DNA from: Chionis minor
Taxonomy: Eukaryota; Chordata; Aves; Charadriiformes; Chionididae
Reading direction: 5' to 3'
Length of the DNA stretch: 64,000 nt
NCBI GenBank assembly: GCA_013398295.1
Contig: VZSF01008960.1
Coordinates: forward strand, 1 to 64,000
Below are positions 40,201 through 52,754 of this stretch, piece after piece. The stretch's first letter is position 1; the number at the start of each line of letters is the position of its first letter. Under the pieces are notes generated by a model that was given only the letters and a program-made list of their open reading frames with translations, was not told where the DNA came from and did no database searches. Made by a program: the position numbers and the translations under genes.

Positions 40201-40316
40201 GTGTACCTTTAGGCATGGCCCTCTCCAGTATGGAAAATACCACTCCACGCTTATGTGTTGCTAAGTCGAAGTAATAAATGTCAGATTTTTAGAAGTCATA
40301 ATTGATTTAAGAATAA
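37281..40316. other. Intron, unique sequence
   Basis: No gene, RNA gene or repeat could be supported. It is strongly AT-rich. Confidence 0.6.
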
Positions 40317-40770
40317 ACTGTGCTGGATTAGATCAAAGATCCATTTAGCCAAATATCCTGTCTCTGACAGTGACCAGAAGCAGGATAGTTCTGCAACACT
40401 ACTGGGAAACTTTTCTGGTTTCCAACAATCTGAAGTTTAAGGCTTATTTAGTCAGAAAATTCATTTGGCCTGTTGTGTTTAATGCTTTTGGAGTATTTTT
40501 CTTCTGTGAATAGATCTAGCTACTTTCAACCTGTTCAGGCTTTTGGTCTGTATGATGTCTTGCAGCAATACATTCCTCAATTTAACTGTAAGCAGTGTGG
40601 ACAATATTTCCTTTTGTTTATTTTAAATCTGCTGTCTTGCGACTTCGTTTTATACTTAGAAGTCCTTATCATATGAAAAATGGTGAATAACGTGTAGTTT
40701 ATATTGTGTTGAAGACATTTCTGTCTTGTATTTGTTGGCATATCATTTTCAGCCTCATTCAGATCTCTTC
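40317..40770 (+). mobile_element. Ancient amniote interspersed repeat
   Basis: Two landmark blocks in order: CTGTGCTGGATTAGATCAAAG / GATCCATTTAGCC / TATCCTGTCTCTGACAGTG at 40319-40372, and AATATTTCCTTTTGTTTATTTTAAATCTGC with a GAAAAATGGTGAATAAC-like end at about 40605-40690. From memory these match a repeat widespread in turtles, crocodiles and birds (GGATCAGACCA ... GTATCCTGTCTCTGACAGTGGCCAG ... ACTTCCTTTTGTTTGTTTTAAACCTGCTG). I am not sure of its formal class; the second block resembles CR1-family 3' sequence. Confidence 0.6.
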
Positions 40771-43700
40771 TGATGTTCTAATTTGCCTTTAATATGAAAT
40801 GTCCATATCTAGCATCTCTAATCACATCAGGTCTCTAACATCTGGATTCTGAATCATGAACAAACTTTGGAAGTGGTGAGACCTGAGGGATCTCTTCTTT
40901 CACTGGACAGCCAGAGGGACTTAATGGCCCGTTCTCACTGCAGTGCCAGTTGAAAGTGGTCTGGTCCTTCTGTTGGCACATTTAGATTAAGAGGATCATA
41001 AAAATAAGGAAAGGGGCTCTTAAAAGGTCCTCTTAGCCACCCTTTTGTTCTGATACAGAACTAGTTGTAGACTGAGCTATGGTGCTTGACTGGTGAGTGA
41101 GCTACCTAGTTTTTCCAGAGACAGAGAATTCCCAAAATATCAGTTGGTTTATTGTGAATGCATTGTACAGTGCATCTCTGAAGACCAGTTCCCTGAAGTG
41201 CTGCATTTGCTGTGTATGCCTGTGTTTTCTGCCTTAAACAGGAAAAGGGAAACAGGGAGCAGGATGCTGGTACCAGAGCATCTCATCCAGTCCCTACTTA
41301 GCACTCTCTGTCTTCAGGGGCTTCTCATACCTGGACAAGAAGGATGGTGTAAGACAGCGAAATTGTTCTGACAGTGCAGATCCTGGCTTTTGACTTTTCC
41401 AGAGAGTCCTGCATCCCTCTTCTGTCGCATCATGTACATGTGGTTCCTTCATGTGACAAAAGAGGACTTGGGAAAGACAGTGCTCCAGCTGGGTTTTCTT
41501 CTTGCTGCCAGAAAAAATTCTTTCCAGTCTGCTTTCTCTTGTCTGGATCAGAGGAGCCCCTAGAAGAGGGGGCAGCCAGGAAGGATCCTCATGCTGGATG
41601 AATCACCCCTGTTGGATCGTTTGAGGCTCAAATAGTACTATTCGAAAGAGGAGGGTTTTGTTAGCATTGAGTGAGGATCAGTGATTGCTTCTAGACTTGA
41701 AACATTCTTCAAATCAGTCTTCGAACTGACATTAAGTTGATGACATTTTTATGTATAGAAAAACAATTTTATGTAATGTTGAGGTTTTAGAAGAATTGTT
41801 ATTCTGTTTCTCTTCAGAGATCTGCTTATTTCAAGTCTTAGTAAAAGAGAGAGTCTGTACTCACTAGTGGAGGAGTACAATAGGTAGATTGAGCAGAATG
41901 TTTAGCTGGTCTTTCAGACAATTGGACATTGATCCTGCAAACACCTTAGCACATGCTTAACTGAGCCTTTTTTTACATTATTAGAGCTACTAACTACTGT
42001 GTACTCAGAGTTCTCAGTTGTAGTTTGCAGTAGCAGAGCATTTGAATATGATTTGTTTGTTTAAAATATGTATTATATAGAGACTACAGAGCAGACTCAT
42101 TTGGGAATAATGTTGCCATTTCATAATAGGGAAGGGTGCTAAAATCTAGAAGTGTCTAAGCCAGCTAACTCTGAAACATTTTTGGCAAGATTGTCTTTTT
42201 TGAATCTGGCTTTTCAATATAGTTACAAATCAAGTAAAGTTGACTATTTGCTTTATATAAGGCTGCTCCTATGACAGAATTTACTATTTTGTATAGACAG
42301 GTGATATGGCAGGATTCTGTATGTCTGTGGTAACTATATTTTACAGTATCTGATAGGTTTTTATGGAAGCCATTTGGTGATCTCATCAACAACAAGCCTA
42401 TTGTTTCATTACTATCAGTGTGTTTGTGATTAAATCAGCAGAGTGGAGAACATGAAGGGAGTGCTGCTCACTTTGCAATCATTTCCATCTGTTATAAATT
42501 TTTATCAGATGTTGGGAAACAGCAGGCAAAACTCAGAGCAAGTGTTTTATCCAGTTTCCAAGAAACAGTGATATGTAATTGGCATATACTGTGCTCTTAG
42601 TTAAATCTGTCCATTTAGATATTTAAAATGTCCTGTGGTATACCAGTATTAATAGACTATATAGAAAGCTATTTCCATCATTCCTCTCATTTTCTTCTGA
42701 AGGCTCTGATGCTGATACAAGTATTTTGGTACTTAATAATCATGAGCACTGATGACACTTTTCATAAAATGGAGAGTCAGAGTGAAACTTGGAGAGAAAA
42801 ATCTCCGTTAGGCATATGCTGCTGTCCTAATTGTCTTTGCCTCCAATTGATGATATAGTAATCTGCAAGTGGAATTGGCTGGCCAGTGGCCGGTACCATT
42901 TGCCTCAAAGAAGAGGGAGAGGAATCCATCGGCAATACACATAAGCTGATTTATAATTAGATGGTCCCAACAAATGAAGTCTTATATTTCTTCTAAAATT
43001 CATTTTTAATTTTTATAAATAGATGTTCCTGGTTTTCATCTAAATGTCTGAGATACTTGTAATAATATGAAGGGGCTTGCTCCAAAGACATTGTCCACAA
43101 AAGAATTGTGTGATCTCACCTGACGAGTGAAAGTATTTTATCTTTTTTTTCTAAATTACTGAGATTTTACTGAGTGTCTCCTTGACTCAGATATTAGAAC
43201 TCTGCAGTATTTGTGGTTTTCCTACCCTTTTTCATGTTTCCTCTGTCTCTCTGAAATTAATAGTTCCATTTTTCTCCATCTTCATGTCAGGGGAGATATT
43301 TCATGGTGAGAATAATCTTTATCATCCTTTCTGGACTTTCCTGTATTACTGTGTTGGCCGTTTTGACATGGGATATCCAGATTCATTCATCGTATTCTGA
43401 ATTGAGCAATATTGGCGGTCTCCTGTAGTGTCACTATGATACTTTTTGTATTATTCTCCTTAGTAAGTATACATTTTATGTTACGGTTTTCCACAACTAC
43501 ATATTACTAGAGGTGTTCACTGAGCTGTCACTAGCGAAGTTCAGAGGCTCTTCATCAACTCATTCTGTTACTTCAGAGTTGTGTAAGGTATATGAGCATT
43601 TCCCTCTGCAGAGTCGCCTTCGATTTTGTAAGATTTTTTGTAAGAGAATTGGAATGAAACTGCAAGGTTAGTGAGACAACATAGACACTCACTGTTCAAG

Positions 43701-44050
43701 ATTCTATTAGTTACTTAAAGCTACTCACCAGAAGCTACCAGGAGGTCTACTGGTCTTTCTTTTGTGCTCCCCTTTGTTCTAAAGGTACCGTGTTTGTTAC
43801 TATCTGGTTATCCTGTACAACATTGATTTGTGGAACAGCCATTCTGGAGTTCCTTCCAGAGAATGTACCCTGGAGCTTTATCACGCTGTAATAGGTTGAT
43901 ACCTCTTTCCATGACACCTCTGTCTCTGGTCTTGTCTCACCTTTATGTCCAAATCAGATCAGGTTTTTAGAAAGCTATCTCTCTAGCATCTTCTTTTGAG
44001 AAAGGTGACACAAATCAATCATCTTTTCACCAGTGGTTTTGTTTTACTTT
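40771..44050. other. Intron, with traces of old repeats
   Basis: 41000-41080 (ATCATAAAAATAAGG, GGGGCTCTTAAAAGGTCC) may be an old minus-oriented CR1 tail. 41928-41967 (TTGATCCTGCAAACACCTT, GCACATGCTTAACTGAG) recalls an old palindromic amniote repeat. 41093-41601 holds two adjacent open stretches (92 and 75 codons, plus) without recognisable domains; I do not call them genes. No exon was found. Confidence 0.5.
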
Positions 44051-45275
44051 AATCATAGAATCATAGCATCATAGAATGGTTAGAGTTGGAAGGGACCTTA
44101 AAGATCATCAAGTTCCAACCCCCCTGCCATGGGCTGGGACACCTCTCACTAGAGCAGGTTGCTCAAAGCCCCATCCAGCCTGCCCTTAAACACTTCCAGG
44201 GATGGGGCCTCCACAACTTCCCTGGGTAACCTGTTCCAGTGCCTCACCACCCTCACAGTAAAGAACTTCTTCCTAATATCTAATCTAAATCTCCCCTCTT
44301 CCAATTTAAAACCATTACCCCTTGTCCTATCACTAGACTTCCTGACAAAGAGTCTCTTTCCAGCTCTCCTGTAGGCTCCCTTCAGGTACTGAAAGGCTGC
44401 TATCAGGTCTCCCCGGAGCCTTCTCTTCTCCAGGCTGAACAGCCCCAGCTCTCTCAGCCTGTCCTCATAGGAGAGGTGCTCCATCCTTCTAATCATCTTA
44501 GTGGCCCTTCGCTGGACCTGTTCCAACAGTTCCATGTCCTTTCTATGTTGAGGACTCCAGAGCTGGACACAGTACTCCAGGTGGGGTCTCACAAGCGCAG
44601 AGTAGAGGGGGAGAATCACCTCCCGTGCCCTGCTGGCCACGCTTCTTTTGATGCAACCCAGGATACGGTTGGCTTTCTGGGCTGCCAGCGCGCACTGCCG
44701 GCTCATGTTGAGCTTCTCATCCATGAGCACTCCCAAGTCCTTCTCCTCAGGGCTGCTCTCCAGCCATTCTCTGCCCAGCCTGTATTTATGCCTGGGATTG
44801 CCACGTCCCAGGTGTAGGACTCTGCACTTGGCTTGGTTGAACTTCATGCCATTTGCATTAGCCCACCTCTCAAGCCTGTCCAGGTCCCTCTGGATGGCAT
44901 CCCTTCCCTCCAGTGTGTCAACCGCGCCACCGAGCTTGGTGTCATCGGCAAACTTGCTGAGGGTGCACTCGATCCCACTGTCCATGTCTCCAACAAAGAT
45001 GTTAAATAGCACTGGTCCCAGTACTGACCCTTGCGGGACACCACTCGTCACTGGCCGCCACGTGGACATTGACCCATTAACCACAACCCTTTGAGTGCGG
45101 CCATCCAGCCAGTTCCTTATCCACCGAGTGGTCCATTCATCGAACCCGTGACTCTCCAATTTGGAGACCAGGATGTCATGCGGGACAGTGTCAAATGCTT
45201 TGCTTAAGTCCAGGTAGATGACGTCCATTGCTCTGCCTTTGTCCACCAAGTTCGTGGCAGTATCGTAGAAAATAG
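44051..45275 (-). mobile_element. CR1 LINE, best-preserved copy: open RT core and C-terminus
   Basis: The octamer end (AATCATAGAATCATAGCATC) is at 44051 and the 5' truncation at about 45275. Minus-strand 45249-44149 is one open frame of 366 residues to the ORF2 stop: DLSKAFD at residues 14-20, [11 protein letters not shown] at 69-79, the catalytic FADD at 100-103, MKFNQAKC about 135-142, then the C-terminal region [15 protein letters not shown] and [13 protein letters not shown] at the end. The endonuclease, linker and first RT motifs are missing, so it cannot move by itself. The 3' UTR is only about 98 bp. Intact frame and low decay suggest the youngest insertion here. Confidence 0.95.
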
Positions 45276-45769
45276 TAATATTCCCTTTAATCCCATGTGA
45301 CCTCGTGACCTCTTCCTTCTTTTATGTTTTCTTGGTTTACTGAATTCAATCATTTTGGCATTAACACCTTCAGCTGTTCCCTCCTTAAAAATCATCATAG
45401 CCCCTTTTATACATCTTCTAACATATGACCTTCTATGATCTATTCTGACAGCCTTAGGTTTAGGTTTAGAGATACAAAATTGTTTGGTTTGAATAACCTC
45501 TTAAACCTTGTTTGTTTAGTTACTGTTTAATTCCTTGCCTTTCTCGTCCCTCTTTTGAGCTTTGCATTGCATCTGTTACTTTTTTTTTTTTCCCTGTTAC
45601 AGAAGGCTTCCATGTTTCTTCTAAAGGACTTAGTACTTTTATTTAAGACATTAGAAGTTGTCTGACTTACCTGGTGAAACCACCCTTCTAAATTTTCAGA
45701 ACAACTTACAGATTTGGTCTGCTTCCTCTAGGTGGTAGAACAATATAATACAATGATCTAGATTTGAAA
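45276..45769. other. Intron, nothing recognised
   Basis: AT-rich with a T-run near 45580-45591; no gene or repeat was identified. Confidence 0.55.
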
Positions 45770-46330
45770 GTAAGAATAATTAAAGACAATGATTAGTGGC
45801 TAATAGAAAAATATCTTGAATTGGTTTAGTAAAAGAGATTCTGCTAAACTAACCTGTCTTTAAGTACTTCCTGAGCAAAAGTAACCTTTTTTCTAGCCAA
45901 ATGTATTTGATAAAACTTATTCTGGATTAATCTGGAGAAAGTGGTTAAAATAAGGGAGAGGGAAATATAGAACAAGAACAGTAAAGTAGGGAAGAAGTTG
46001 GTTAAAGGAGAACATAAATTATGTTGAAAGAGCAGCTATTTTTTTGGGCCAAATTTATTAGGATCGTTCTTATTTCAGGTTTTCAATAATAATTTAAATA
46101 GGAACAAAACCAACCCAAGGTTTGTTAGAAGCAGTTTGTAGATAGTACAAAGTTGGAAAGTAATGTTAATGAAATAGGAGTGACTTAGATAGGAACACCC
46201 TAATGGAAAATTGGATGATCTCAAAAGCTTGAGTGATAGAAATAGGGTGAAACTTAACAGTCATAGGATCATGCAGTAAGGAATGAAACCAAGAATTCAT
46301 CCTGCAAGCCATCGTTCAGAAGTGACAGAG
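45770..46330 (+). mobile_element. Ancient CR1/L3-like LINE relic (RT region)
   Basis: In the plus direction the order of landmarks fits an old LINE RT: AGAGATTCTGCTAAACTAACCTG (before the RT core), TATTTGATAAAACTTATTC (the AFDKTH-like step), TTTGTAGATAGTACAAAGTTGG (the FADDTKL step) and GATCATGCAGTAAGGAATG (the HLGRN-like step). All frames are broken by stops and deletions. Similarity is to remembered consensus sequences only. Confidence 0.5.
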
Positions 46331-49300
46331 CGGGAGGAAAGCCCCTTAATTACAGCAGCTGTGAATGACCAATGTGGTGTGCTATTGCAAAAAAGAAGGC
46401 AAATGCATTTCTATCAAGCATTAAGCTAGGCATTTGGTATCCAGATAGATACACCATTGATCTGAATGAGAGATGCTGGCAGTCTCCTCTAGTTTTTCTG
46501 TTTATTTTGGTTTAACTGTGTTGCCTATCTTGCATTAACCAAAGTTAGGTCCTTCTCTTGCACTGGGAAAATTTAGGTTTTCCTATCTGTTCCAGAATCT
46601 GCTGTGAACATAGAAGTACAGATAGTGCATAAAATCAGCCTTAAGCTAAAGCTATGATATATGCTGCTGTACATGCCCTAATGCATACATCTGCAGTTTC
46701 TGGCACTGTAACTGGTGGCTGAACAATGTAAGCGAACAAACTTTGTAGGGAAAGCCAATACCTTTTATTAAGCAAGCTGTGGAATTAAAATAAACCAGCT
46801 GAAGAAGAGCTCATATGCCCTGAAAGTGGTGGGTTTTTTCCCCTCTCCATCTGTCTTAGTGGCTGTAATGAGATATATTGCTTCTCCCTTAATATCTTTC
46901 TTCTTCTCGCACAAGTTTATACTTCATGCTCAGTCTGCCAGCTCTGCTGTTTTGCTCAGCTTCTCCTAACAGAGTAAAATGGTAACATTCTTCGTCCGTG
47001 AGAATTCATTGCTCAGTACTGAGACTGCTGCTGTAGAGTGTAGTTTATCATCCAATACACATAATTACATTAAAATAGAATGCCAGTAATCTGATGCTTT
47101 AATTATGTGATCCACTTACACTCAGGTTTATAGAGATGGAAAGACAGTAATGGTTGCCCATGTAGTCTTTAGTAAACATCCCAGTCCCATTAGATTTCAG
47201 CATTGAAATCTTTCAGTAGTCCTAGATGAAATGTATAAATACTGGCAATTCATCCATAAAGTCTTTCAGTGCAGAAGTTTTTTAAACATAAATTTACAGT
47301 ACTAATTTCAAACTGTAATATGCTAAGTACTGTAAAAGTCAAAACCAGCATTAACTGTTAGCATTAGCATTAGCACAGGTGTCCGTACAGGGCCCAGCAG
47401 CTATATTAAAATATTTCATTTAAAAGTTTCCAATGTCAAGACCTGCTGAATATGTCTTCTACCATTTTTATATCATCTTAACTGAGATACAACCATGATG
47501 TACCATTTGCAGAAGACAGACAGACATTCGTCTGACTCCTCCAACAAAGTTAGGCTGGCAGGAGGTCACAGTGCATTTTCCAAACCCATCATTTTCATTC
47601 TCATTTTTACAATTGTAAAGTTCTTCAAGTGCCAGAGATGAACAGTAATGTAATCCAGACAAAAATAAGATTCTTGAACCCTAAAAAAGTCTTAGATCTA
47701 CATGCCAAATGGGGGAATTTGCTATACATTCCAAGAATTGTATGTTCTGCAGGTACCCCAAGGGACAGGAGGGGGAATATCAGAAAAGGCTTCAAAACTG
47801 ACATTGTAGAGCAGACATTTCCATTGACTGTCTCACACATTCTGCAAATCAGTTAGTTGTACAAAAATGACATTTTATATTATTTCATTTTATCATTAGA
47901 GTTCTCTGTTTGGAAATACTGTTTGTATTTTAACTTAGAATTGGAATTCTCAAACAAAGTATTATGCATTTTTCAAGCAGAAACTAAAATCTATCATCTG
48001 AATAGGGATTGTCCTCATTGTCCCTGATACTATTAAGGTGTCCACTTGTCAGTTCTAGAATGACCTTTCTGTATAAGTCATGGGTGATAATGCTATAATC
48101 GGCATTGAAAATTATCACTAATAAATTTAAGAAAGAGAATAAGGAATGTGCTTTTTACAGAATTAATAAATTTGGGAAAAGAAATGTGACGGTCTGTAAT
48201 AGGAGGGGATTGAATCCAGGACTTCTTTCTAGGCTATTAACTTAGATTGTGAAGGGATAATATTGTACTATAGCTTGATTTTTATTTGTTTTATCTAAAC
48301 TAAATTAGCATCATCTGTTCTGCTATGAAATTAACACAAGTACTTCGGTATTGCGTTTATTTTGTTAAGATGTTAAAGAATGCTGCTCGTGTCAAAATTA
48401 AACTTACGTGGCAATCTTGACATGCTTTTATTATTTATAACATTCTTAAATTACTTTGTAAAATGAGTAAGAGTATTTATTTTTTTCTTGTTCTGATACC
48501 GTTTCTTTGAACAACACTTACTGAATAATGTTACCATTTAAGAATAGCCAGTTAGTAGTCTTCCTCTGGTGCTGCTGAATGAGAAGACAGCAAAAGCAGA
48601 TGAAAGGAAATGGCCTTTTAAAAAAAATAAAAACAATATAATTATAGTACCATAAGAAAGAGAATGGGAAATAACATGCTATGCCATCAAAAATTGTAAT
48701 TTAATCTAATACTCATTATTACAGAAAACAGCACTTCCCTGAATTCTTGTTTTAACTAGAACATACCTTTTAGAAAAACCCCAGGCCCAGTGATGCAGAA
48801 TACACTGTTATCTTTTGGTTGTTCAGTCACTGAATTCCTCCATTATAAGTTCAGATTTTTCTCAGTGAAAACTCTTGACTGTGAGGCTATCTGTATAGTT
48901 TTGACATTGCCTAAGTACTTAAGTTTTTCAAGAACATGGCCTTGTTTAATATTGTTTGTACCAGGACCAGTGAATGACTGCGTACTGGGGTAACCTCAGG
49001 CAGTCTGGGCCCCTCTGGGGGCTTAGGTGGGGTTTAGAGGGGCAGTTGTGAATACTCTGAATTGTAGTGAAGTTTAATCTGTAGTGAAGTTTAGGGATAT
49101 ATTTGGAAATGCATAGGATGTAAAGTCTTTAGGCATCTTGTGACAGAAATACAGACATCAAATGAATTTTAGTCTCTACTGAGCTTTATCATCACCGAAT
49201 GGGGAATATCTAAATTAAACATTTGAATACATGCAACCAAGTTTTCCCTAAATCACAGTTGAATAAGGTACTGTGCCTCTCTAGGCCTTATTTGTGTCTG

Positions 49301-51990
49301 TGTATCGTATATATTTTACTAGTTACAGATCTTACATGCTTAAATAAATACAGACAGTTATGGTTTATATACATGCATGCATGAGCATACAAGTACAAAA
49401 AGGGACATACATATGTGTAGAGAGAAAGAGGGGTGGTTTGGTGTTTGTGCATAGCAAGTACAATCACGTGGTCACACCAAAGTCATAAGTAGTGTTTATT
49501 TCTGTAATAAGTTCTCTTTTCCTCTGCCAAAGTGAAGTTGAATATAGAACCTCTCCTTTTTGAATTAAGACGTTACTTTGGAAATTTAGAAGACCCCTTA
49601 TAACTTGCAGCAGGATACCTTCAGTACATGGCACTTAGAAACAGGTTTATTCATTTAACTTAGAATATTTGGCTAAATTTCCAATTGATTTTATTCCTTG
49701 TTAGCTATTAATTCCTGATCTAAAATACAAAAGAAAAATAAAATACATCCATTAGAAAGCTGAAGCATGGAATGTCTGATGTTACAAAGATAACTGCAGA
49801 AAACCCTACTATTGAGATAAAAGTATATTGACATACAGAGCTTTAATACTGGTACAGCCAAAAGCTGAGAGGTAGGAGATTTCCTGTAGTAAACAAGTAC
49901 TACAAGTGGGTTTTGCAGGCACTTGAAGCAAGCCAAAAAACAACTGAGCTTCAATCAGTAAAATGGGAAAGGTACTGAAACGCCATACCATGGCAACACC
50001 ATCGTGAGTTTTTGGATCTATGCTTGCTCACAGCTTGTCAGCTAAGGGCACGGTGGGTTAGATCCGTAGTGACAGAACCAAGTGACAGAACATCCTTTCC
50101 TTTAAAAAGAACTCTTAAAAAAGCATAAACTATTTAGTCTGCTGGAAAGAAGCCTGAGTGGTGACCAATGAGGTGTTTGTTGATCATGCATTCAAATAGT
50201 TTAGTAGGAAGGCTGATGCCTTCACCCTGTTAGGGCGTACCTAGATTTCAGTCTGAAGTTACACAAGTTCTCATAGCTCCTAGAGTCTGGAGTTCCTGTC
50301 AGTTCTATCAAACTGATTCACAATCCTATCAAACAGAGCCGCAGTTGAACCAGAAATTCAAAGGGATTCCTAGACTTGATTTCACTAGAAATTTTCTAGA
50401 TAAAACAATTTTATTTGTTCTCAGGAAATAATCTGAAAATTCTGGAGTTACACAGTTTGTTCTGAAACCATTTGGCTAAATTTTTTTCCATTTTCTGCAG
50501 AATGAATATGCTGATTCCAATCAATTCTGATATGAGTAGGAAAAAAGAATAGTTATTTTGATATTGCTGTTTCATTCTAGTTTTAAACTTCAATGAGCAG
50601 TTTTGGGGGGTTCTTTTTATCTCATAGTTCTTTTTGGAGCTAAGTCTCCAAGAGAGTATTGGCAATGTTACTTAGAGAAAAAAAATATGATCTATAATTC
50701 TTGACTTCGGAAACATTCAATATATGATTTATTGTATCCATGCATGCATATGCACACACATATACACAGAGCTGTTTCTTTCCTTGATCTTGAATATAGA
50801 ACAGATGGTTGAGACAGTTATGACCATTGTGCTTGGCCCTAGAATAGTACAAGCCTATTGGTGAAGTTGTTTAACAGCTGTTATCTTTCAGGATGTTCCA
50901 ACTTCAGTCAGAAAAAGCTACTGAGGGTTATGTAGTTACAAGATTGTAGTAATTATAAAAAATAATTAGACTAAGCTACTTCACATAAAAGGTTAGAAGC
51001 TGTTGTTTATGTATAAGCTAGTGCTAGCCAGTATTTGGAAAGTTATAGCTTTCATTTTTTATAAAATGTAGTTTACTTGCAAAAGCTATTAAAAAAAAAA
51101 TCACTGCGAAGTTGTCACTAGCTAGTTCGTTCTTCATTCCACAGTAGCTTAAGATAATTAAGAGAAACTCTGTCCCGCTTACAGGAAAACTTCTGATGTG
51201 CTAGACTCTCTTACTCACAAGTGCTATTTGTAACCTCCTCTTGCTGTGTTGCTGTCGCTACATTCCAACATTCTAAATATTTTAAACATGTAACTTTTAT
51301 TGACATGTATGGTGTTCCTGCTGTAGAACTTCAATAAGAAATGTTACAGTATACCAGATTAGTGTTGTAATGCAGCTTCCTTACCATACTATCCCCACTT
51401 TATTGAAAAGCAATGGAGTTACTTGGGTTAAAAATGCCTCTTTACCCTTCCCCTATCATTTTCTCCTCAGGATAGAAAAGTAAAACCATAGTCTTATGTA
51501 AAAGCTGTTAATCTGGCTTAGTGTATTTTCTGCCATGCAGTTGAAAATTAAGAGCTGCTGCTGCTGTTTGAACACCTTTACAATGGCAGTCTTTTTCTAG
51601 TGCTTTTTCACAAACCGTATATTTGTGCATACATACAAATGAAAACGAAGTTCAAAGGAAGTCACAATTCCAAGTCTTTGCTTAAAAAGTGCTGTTGTGT
51701 TGTGAGTAATGAATGGTACTACAGATCAGAATTGAGGTACATAAAACAGCTTCAGGGAGATGCTTGCATGCCATGTTCCTGCATTGTAATAATTTCTATT
51801 TATTGACTTTGATGAATCCTAAATCAAACAGAGCTTAATTTTTTGGGGGGGAAAGTGCAAAATACAGATTCTAACACCAGAAAAACTAGAAGCAGTTCTT
51901 TTCCATTGGCAGCCATTAGACTGGCACAAATAGCCATGAACTGAAATTCAAGGAATTCCATTTAAAAATAAAAAAGACCTTTTTGGCATA
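46331..51990. other. Intron with a G-quadruplex motif; otherwise unremarkable
   Basis: No exon or recent transposon was recognised. 49007-49042 is a G-quadruplex motif. 49350-49420 has alternating CATG/CATA words. Short open stretches show no domains. Confidence 0.6.
49007..49042 (+). other. Canonical G-quadruplex motif
   Basis: Four G runs, GGG (49007-49009), GGGGG (49017-49021), GGGG (49029-49032) and GGGG (49039-49042), separated by loops of 7, 7 and 6 bases. This meets the G3+N1-7 pattern. It is on the strand that would appear in the CWC27 pre-mRNA, within AT-rich sequence. Confidence 0.85.
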
Positions 51991-52140
51991 GAGGGAGGTC
52001 GAGCAGTGGTCGCCCGGAGAGGTTATGGACTCTCCATCTTTGACTGACAATGCTCTTGGCAACTTAATCTGGCCCTGCTTTGAGCAGGGGAGCTTGACTG
52101 CCTGATCTTCAGAGGTCTGTTTCAGCCTGTGATTCTATGA
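51991..52140 (+). mobile_element. CR1 3' end, sense to the host gene
   Basis: GGTCGCCCGGAGAGGTTATGG, GACTCTCCATC, then CCTGCTTTGAGCAGGGGAGCTTG, TGATCTTCAGAGGTC and GATTCTATGA: a CR1 tail in the forward direction, ending in the octamer. It belongs to the same subfamily type as 37013-37280. It lies about 615 bp upstream of the CWC27 exon. Confidence 0.85.
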
Positions 52141-52754
52141 AGACAGGTATTTCATTAGATATTGTCATAATGACTTAGAAATTTTGGTTTCTTCTTTCTG
52201 GTGTTATCATCTGATTATTTTTTTTTCATTTGTAAAATGAAATGAATTTTCTTATGTAATAATTTCTGCTTACATACATGTCATGTCTTTGTCACTTACA
52301 ACTACTACAGTAAGAAATGTAGTGCCTCTCCATCTAAGAAGTCCAGCATGCTAAGATTTATTACTTCAGTAAGCATAATTTTATAACACATGTAATATTT
52401 ATTTGGCAGTGCCTCTGTTTCAAGTGCTCTTTGTGTAGTTTTCATAGTTAAATATTATGTTGAATTAAAAATGCAAATGAGGGATCTTTGTGTTATTATT
52501 TGCGTTCTTGACATATTTCTAATGGGGTCTTAAATTTAGTCATCTGTTAAGTTCTTTTGCTGTCTCTGCTAATGAAAATATGAACTTTCTTAGGTTCTAA
52601 TTGATTTTTAAGCCATGTTCCTAGCATCGGTGAGTCAGTACCTTCCCATTGTTTGTACCAGAGATTTACTGCCCATTAATTTTGATTCTGTTTCTCCTGA
52701 GGAGCTTCACATTCCCAGAAGATTAAATTTGAGTAAATATTTTTCACTTTGCAG
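52141..52754. other. Intron upstream of the CWC27 exon, including its splice acceptor
   Basis: AT-rich. The last ~20 bases (AAATATTTTTCACTTTGCAG) form the acceptor of the 52755 exon. Nothing else was recognised. Confidence 0.7.

Noticed and set aside
48565..48625. Lysine/glutamate-rich codons (EKTAKADERK) that might be a CWC27 exon
   Set aside because: No GT donor at the right place and no match to the protein; A-rich sequence gives such codons by chance.
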